In this document: positions 60,176 to 64,000 of the stretch, piece after piece
How positions within the stretch are numbered: position 1 is the stretch's first letter
Layout of the letters: each line of letters starts with the position of its first letter
Assembly (NCBI RefSeq): GCF_009827595.1
Contig: NZ_WTYT01000002.1
Coordinates: 310,001 to 374,000 of the forward strand
DNA: 64,000 nucleotides
Direction of reading: 5' to 3'
Source of the DNA: Altericroceibacterium endophyticum
GTDB taxonomy: Bacteria > Pseudomonadota > Alphaproteobacteria > Sphingomonadales > Sphingomonadaceae
The notes under the pieces: model-generated
Databases searched by the model: none
Seen by the model: the letters and a program-made list of their open reading frames with translations, nothing else
What the model was told of the DNA's origin: nothing
Program-made: the position numbers and the translations under genes

Positions 60176-60865
60176 TCAGTCAGCCGGACGGGCCAGCCAG
60201 TCGGAAATCGCGGCATTCACGGCCTCGGGGGCCTCCCGCGTGATCATATGGCCAGCACCGGGCACCACGACCAGTTCGGCATTGGGCATCTGATCGGCGA
60301 TAGCTTCAAGCTGAGCGGGCGGGCTCCACTGATCAAGCTCTCCGGTCATGACCAGAGTAGGGCACATGATCTGCGGCAGCAGGCTTTCCACCTCCGGACG
60401 GCCCAGCAATGCGCGGACATGCGCGTCGAATGTATCCTGGCCAGCGGCCATGCACATTTCTTTCAGCGGATGAACGATTTCGGGCTTCGCGCGATTTTGT
60501 TCGGCAATCATCGGCGGCAACCACTGATCGACCAGCGCTTCAAACCCGTGATCATAGCCGACCTGACGCAAAGCGTGGCGTTTCTCCGTCTCGCCCTCTT
60601 TACGCGGATGCACGCCTGTGCTCGAAATAGCAAAGCGGCGAACGCGTTCGGGCGCCTGACGAAACACCTCCAGCGCGACCCGGCCACCCATGGAATGGCC
60701 GAACAAATCGAATCGCTCAGGTGCTGAATCGAGTACGATTCGTGCCATTTCCTCCATGCTATCAGCATTTTTATACCCATCAATCGCGCGTGAATCGCTA
60801 AAAAACGCGACTTGTGGCGTGAACATTGTCGCGTCGCAGATCAGTCCGGGCAGGAAAACAACCAT
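60176..60865 (-). CDS. Alpha/beta hydrolase
   Basis: 229 residues. The nucleophile elbow is GHSMGG (Ser58), the acid is in TGELDQWSPP, and the catalytic His is in GAGHMITREAPEAV. The oxyanion region is VFLPGLICDATMF. The short cap and length fit a small esterase or carboxylesterase-like enzyme of the broad alpha/beta hydrolase-fold family. It is the first gene of the ligM operon. Ester or lactone cleavage releasing a methoxylated acid for LigM is a reasonable inference, not shown. It is divergent from metF across 118 bp holding a GTGAAATTTTCAC palindrome. Confidence 0.85.
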   Translation of the reverse strand: MVVFLPGLICDATMFTPQVAFFSDSRAIDGYKNADSMEEMARIVLDSAPERFDLFGHSMGGRVALEVFRQAPERVRRFAISSTGVHPRKEGETEKRHALRQVGYDHGFEALVDQWLPPMIAEQNRAKPEIVHPLKEMCMAAGQDTFDAHVRALLGRPEVESLLPQIMCPTLVMTGELDQWSPPAQLEAIADQMPNAELVVVPGAGHMITREAPEAVNAAISDWLARPAD

Positions 60866-60889
60866 AAATTCGCCTTAGAGTTCGCTCTC

Positions 60890-60902
60890 GTGAAATTTTC
60901 AC
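60890..60902. promoter_or_regulatory. Palindrome between the ligM operon and the metF operon
   Basis: GTGAAA-T-TTTCAC, 13 bp, in the 118 bp between the divergent hydrolase-ligM and metF-purU-folD operons. It could coordinate both. It is unlike the TAACNNTCGTTA operators. Confidence 0.55.
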
Positions 60903-60983
60903 CTATACGAATAAAAGGCTCTGCGCTAGGGGGTTTTCGTGAAAGCAGAGTGAGGCTATGCGGCCCACTAAGAGGAGAGTTCT

Positions 60984-61856
60984 ATGTCATATGCCGCCAT
61001 TCACCCTGATTGGGAAAAACCCGCCAGTAACATGGTGGATGGATATTCCTTGGAAATGACAGCCAAGGAGATGGATCATCTGCGCGAAGCCGCTCCACTG
61101 ATCCGCCCCAATACGCCGATCGCCGTCACCTTCCTTCCGGGCGAAGAAATGGAAGATCGCATCGCCGCGACCAAGCTGGTGCGTGAGCTGGGTTTCGAAC
61201 CCATGCCGCATCTGTCGGCCCGCCGGCTGGAATCAGCCGAAGTGCTCGAAAACCTGCTCAAGCGCGTGACCGAAGAAGCAGGCGTGAAGCGTGTCTTCAT
61301 GATTGCCGGCGATCCGCCCGAACCAGAAGGCCCCTATGAGGATACGATGCAGATCATCGAATCCGGCCTGCTGGAAAAATACGGTATCGAAGCAGCCGGT
61401 ATTGGCGGCCACCCGGAAGGGCACCCCAATGTGTCCAAGGCCGATCTTTGGGTGTGGATGGAACGCAAGATTGCGGCTCTGCGCGAACGCGGCATTACCC
61501 CGCTGATCGTCACGCAGTTCGCTTTTGACGATGAAGCGATCCTCAACTGGATCAAGGAAATGCGCGAGCGCGGCATCGATGCGCCGGTCCGTATCGGCGT
61601 ACCTGGCCCCGCGGGCATCAAGCGCCTGATCGGTTTTGCCAAGCGCTGCGGCGTCGGTGCATCGGCCAATGTGATGAAGAAATACGGCGTTTCGCTGACC
61701 AATCTCATCGGCAAGGCCGGCCCGGACAAGCTGATCGATTCGCTTGAACAGGGCCTCACGCCCGAGCATGGTCGGGTCCGATTGCATTTCTATCCGTTCG
61801 GCAGCCTCAAGGCCTCCGCCGACTGGATCAACGAATATCACGCAAAACATAGCTGA
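60984..61856 (+). CDS. metF: Methylenetetrahydrofolate reductase (MetF-type)
   Basis: 290 residues, the size of bacterial MetF, starting at ATG 60984 (AGAGGAGAG upstream). TIM-barrel features include IAVTFLPGEEMEDRIAATKLVRELGFEPMPHLSARRL (substrate/THF side), RVFMIAGDPPEPEGPYEDTMQIIE (FAD site) and IGGHPEGHP. In this setting it should run in the oxidative direction, turning 5-methyl-THF from LigM into 5,10-methylene-THF, as MetF does in Sphingobium. It is the first gene of metF-purU-folD, which together regenerate THF and release formate. Confidence 0.9.
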   Translation: MSYAAIHPDWEKPASNMVDGYSLEMTAKEMDHLREAAPLIRPNTPIAVTFLPGEEMEDRIAATKLVRELGFEPMPHLSARRLESAEVLENLLKRVTEEAGVKRVFMIAGDPPEPEGPYEDTMQIIESGLLEKYGIEAAGIGGHPEGHPNVSKADLWVWMERKIAALRERGITPLIVTQFAFDDEAILNWIKEMRERGIDAPVRIGVPGPAGIKRLIGFAKRCGVGASANVMKKYGVSLTNLIGKAGPDKLIDSLEQGLTPEHGRVRLHFYPFGSLKASADWINEYHAKHS

Positions 61857-61914
61857 AACCCCTGAGCGGGCGGCAAACGCGCCCTGGCTTAAGGGAATTC
61901 AAGGAGAGAGTAAG

Positions 61915-62757
61915 TTGAGCAACAGCAGCACGCTGGCATTGTCCTGCGAAAACCAGTCGGGTCTGGTCGCCAAAGTATCAGGTTTCCTGACCGAGCACGG
62001 TGCCGACATCGTCGATCTGCAGCAATATTCCGATCCGATCAGCGGCAAGTTCTTCATGCGCGCCGTTTTCAATGGCGGCAATGACGACATTCGGGCCAAT
62101 TTCGAGCCGATTGCCAAAGAACATTCGATGATGTGGAATCTGCGCGATCCGGGCTACACGCCCAAGGTCGTGCTGATGGTATCCAAATTCGACCATGCGC
62201 TGGGCGATCTGCTGTATCGCATGCGGATTGGTGAAATTAACATGGAAGTGGTCGCGGTGATCAACAATCACCCGCGCGAAGTGCTCACCACCTCGCTGAT
62301 CGAAGACATTCCTTATTACCATTTCCCGATCACCAAGGACACGAAGCCGCAGCAGGAAGCGCAGATCAAGCAGGTCGTCAATGACACCGGCGCCGATCTG
62401 GTCGTCCTGGCGCGCTACATGCAGATCCTCTCCGATGATCTTGCAGGCTTCCTGTCGGGCCGCTGCATCAACATCCACCATTCCTTCCTGCCAGGTTTCA
62501 AGGGCGCCAAGCCTTACCACCAGGCATATAAGCGCGGTGTGAAGATGATCGGCGCAACCAGCCACTATGTGACGACCGACCTCGATGAAGGTCCGATCAT
62601 TGCGCAGGATGTGCAGAATTGCAGCCACCGCGAAACGCCGGATGAGCTCGTCGCCAAGGGCCGCGACGTCGAACGCCGCGTTCTGGCGAAGGCCGTAAAG
62701 GCGCATCTGGAAGACCGGGTGTTCCTGAACGGCAGCCGCACAGTTGTGTTCGACTAA
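61915..62757 (+). CDS. purU: Formyltetrahydrofolate deformylase
   Basis: 280 residues using a TTG at 61915, preceded by AAGGAGAGAG at the right distance. The open frame upstream to 61744 lies inside metF and is not coding. An N-terminal ACT domain (TLALSCENQSGLVAKVSGFLTEHGADIVDLQQY) is followed by the formyltransferase-like domain with the catalytic set Asn186, His188 (CINIHHSFLPGFKGAKPYHQA) and Asp224 (TTDLDEGPII). It hydrolyses 10-formyl-THF to formate and THF, giving the exit step of methyl oxidation after MetF and FolD. Confidence 0.92.
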   Translation: MSNSSTLALSCENQSGLVAKVSGFLTEHGADIVDLQQYSDPISGKFFMRAVFNGGNDDIRANFEPIAKEHSMMWNLRDPGYTPKVVLMVSKFDHALGDLLYRMRIGEINMEVVAVINNHPREVLTTSLIEDIPYYHFPITKDTKPQQEAQIKQVVNDTGADLVVLARYMQILSDDLAGFLSGRCINIHHSFLPGFKGAKPYHQAYKRGVKMIGATSHYVTTDLDEGPIIAQDVQNCSHRETPDELVAKGRDVERRVLAKAVKAHLEDRVFLNGSRTVVFD

Positions 62758-62778
62758 TTTACTAAAGGGGCCTGTATC

Positions 62779-63663
62779 ATGGCGGATCGGATTGACGGGC
62801 GCGCCGTCGCTACCACAATCGAAGACGAAACCGCCGAAAAGGTGCAGGCCTATGCCAAGCGCAACGGTCAGGCCCCAGGCCTGGCCGTGGTGCTGGTGGG
62901 TCACGACCCGGCCAGCGAAGTCTATGTCGCGCATAAGATCAAGAAATCTGCGAAGGTCGGCATCCGCTCCTATGAGCACCGCCTTCCCGAAGACACGTCG
63001 CAGGAAGACCTGCTGACCCTGATCGCCCGTCTCAACATCGATACCAATGTCCATGGCATATTGGTGCAGGTTCCCCTGCCCGCACATATCGATGAAGGGG
63101 CCATCCTCGGCGCGATCAACCCGAGCAAGGATGTGGACGGGTTCCACCCGGTGAATGTCGGACGCCTGTCCACCGGAACGGGCGGCCTCGTCCCCTGCAC
63201 TCCGCTGGGCGTGCTTAAACTGCTCGACACAGTGCTGGATGACCTGACCGGCCTCGACGCGGTGGTGATCGGCAAATCCAACATTGTCGGCAAGCCCATT
63301 GCCATGCTGTTGCTGGAGCGGGAGGCAACAGTCACGGTTACGCATATCGAAACCAAGAACCTGCCCGATATTTGCCGCAAGGCGGACATTATCGTGGCGG
63401 CGGCCGGCGTGCCGCATCTGGTGAAGGGATATTGGGTCAAAGAAGGCGCGACCATCATCGATGTCGGCATCACCCGCATTCCGGGCGGCAATGGCAAGGA
63501 CCGTCTGGTCGGCGATGTTGCCTATGACGAAGTGCAGCATGCCAAGGCAGTCACCCCTGTCCCCGGCGGTGTTGGACCGATGACCATTGCCTGTCTGCTC
63601 GCCAATACGGTGCAGGCGGCAGAAAATCTCGAAGCCATGCGGAAACTTAACGCACCGGCATAG
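62779..63663 (+). CDS. folD: Bifunctional methylene-THF dehydrogenase / methenyl-THF cyclohydrolase
   Basis: 294 residues, normal FolD length. Catalytic Lys53 in YVAHKIKKSAKVGI, the QVPLPAHIDE and KDVDGFHPVNVG signature, the P-C-T-P motif, the NADP site IGKSNIVGKPIAMLL, and terminal PVPGGVGPMTIACLLANT are all present. It oxidises 5,10-methylene-THF through methenyl-THF to 10-formyl-THF, linking MetF with PurU. It lies 21 bp after purU. It could also serve general C1 metabolism, and a second folD elsewhere in the genome would show whether this copy is specialised. Confidence 0.95.
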   Translation: MADRIDGRAVATTIEDETAEKVQAYAKRNGQAPGLAVVLVGHDPASEVYVAHKIKKSAKVGIRSYEHRLPEDTSQEDLLTLIARLNIDTNVHGILVQVPLPAHIDEGAILGAINPSKDVDGFHPVNVGRLSTGTGGLVPCTPLGVLKLLDTVLDDLTGLDAVVIGKSNIVGKPIAMLLLEREATVTVTHIETKNLPDICRKADIIVAAAGVPHLVKGYWVKEGATIIDVGITRIPGGNGKDRLVGDVAYDEVQHAKAVTPVPGGVGPMTIACLLANTVQAAENLEAMRKLNAPA

Positions 63664-63707
63664 ATAGTCAGGTGGCGCGGCCTGCAGAAATCGCCTACGA
63701 CATATCC

Positions 63708-64000
63708 ATGACTGCTAACTCACGCATCTGGACCGCCGCATTGATCGTGATCGGCGATGAGATTCTCTCCGGCCGCACCCATGACAAGAATATCGCGCAA
63801 GTCGCCAGCTGGCTGCAGGTACAGGGTATTCGCCTGCATGAAGTGCGCGTGGTGTCGGACGACATGGATGCCATAGCCGAAGCGGTGAATATCCTGCGCG
63901 CGCGCAACGATTACCTCTTCACCACCGGCGGCATTGGCCCGACCCATGATGACATCACCGTGGATGCCGTGGCCGGCGCTCTGGAAGTGCCGGTGGTGGT
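63708..64000 (+). CDS. CinA/MoaB-like molybdopterin-binding domain protein, partial at the right edge
   Basis: The first 97 residues from ATG 63708: TAALIVIGDEILSGRTHDKNIAQVASWLQVQGIRLHEVRVVSDDMDAIAEAVN... DYLFTTGGIGPTHDDITVDAVAGAL. GDEILSGRTHDKN and TTGGIGPTHDDIT are the hallmarks of the competence/damage-inducible protein A N-terminal domain, related to MoaB/Mog. The frame also contains a GTG at 63672 as an alternative start. The gene continues beyond the window. It lies 44 bp after folD on the same strand. Confidence 0.88.
   Translation, partial: MTANSRIWTAALIVIGDEILSGRTHDKNIAQVASWLQVQGIRLHEVRVVSDDMDAIAEAVNILRARNDYLFTTGGIGPTHDDITVDAVAGALEVPVV

Noticed and set aside
61978-63540. 520-codon open frame on the minus strand
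   Set aside because: Antisense to purU and folD, both complete with catalytic residues. No recognisable domain.
1-64000. CRISPR array, prophage, rRNA operon, transposase gene or replication origin
   Set aside because: No regularly spaced repeats, phage structural genes, rRNA sequence or transposase motifs were recognised on either strand.

Overview
The window is about 64 kb of dense, GC-rich chromosome from an alphaproteobacterium, most likely a sphingomonad (Novosphingobium, Sphingobium or Erythrobacter type). The grounds are several large TonB-dependent receptors with a FecI/FecR pair, an imuA-imuB-dnaE2 mutasome cassette behind a GTTC-N7-GTTC LexA box, and a lignin-aromatic gene set of sphingomonad character (lignostilbene dioxygenase, LigM-type O-demethylase, tetrahydrofolate C1 oxidation). 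No transposase gene, rRNA, CRISPR array or phage gene was seen. The only mobile trace is a 270 bp MITE-like element.

Left part (1-18 kb): housekeeping and accessory genes. These are a partial YdcF-family gene, ftsX and ftsE, a zinc-ribbon membrane protein, tRNA-Leu(GAG), a formylglycine-generating-enzyme homologue, an oligosaccharide flippase with two family 2 glycosyltransferases, the MITE-like repeat, a lipoprotein, a BCCT transporter, the SOS mutagenesis cassette dnaE2-imuB-imuA, and a FUSC-family membrane protein.

Middle part (18-28.5 kb): a candidate organophosphate-scavenging locus, all on the minus strand. In order of transcription it holds an ECF sigma factor, a FecR anti-sigma factor, a STN-domain TonB receptor, a purple-acid-phosphatase-like enzyme, a second TonB receptor, and a Tat-exported PhoD phosphatase. 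Two strong hairpins sit between the phosphatase and the second receptor, one of them over that receptor's ribosome binding site.

Right part (28.5-63.7 kb): an aromatic catabolic region. pobA with a divergent AraC regulator and a vanillin-type aldehyde dehydrogenase is followed by a TonB receptor and a mosaic of divergent operons. These hold five small NTF2/SnoaL-fold proteins, a PQQ-haem alcohol dehydrogenase, a second aldehyde dehydrogenase, a VAO-type flavoprotein with its cytochrome c, SDRs, an aromatic-acid MFS importer, a Rieske oxygenase, a lignostilbene-type carotenoid oxygenase, a DUF3237 protein and a GMC oxidoreductase. Next come a MetE-like zinc methyltransferase with an IclR regulator, an MFS transporter, a LigM-type O-demethylase with an alpha/beta hydrolase, and metF-purU-folD. 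The last three complete oxidation of the methyl group to formate. The most interesting signal is a shared palindrome, TAACNNTCGTTA, in four divergent intergenic regions. It appears to tie about 16 of these genes, including a MarR regulator, into one regulon. The likely purpose is degradation of lignin-derived dimers or stilbenes and their methoxylated monomers. Substrates are inferred, not shown.
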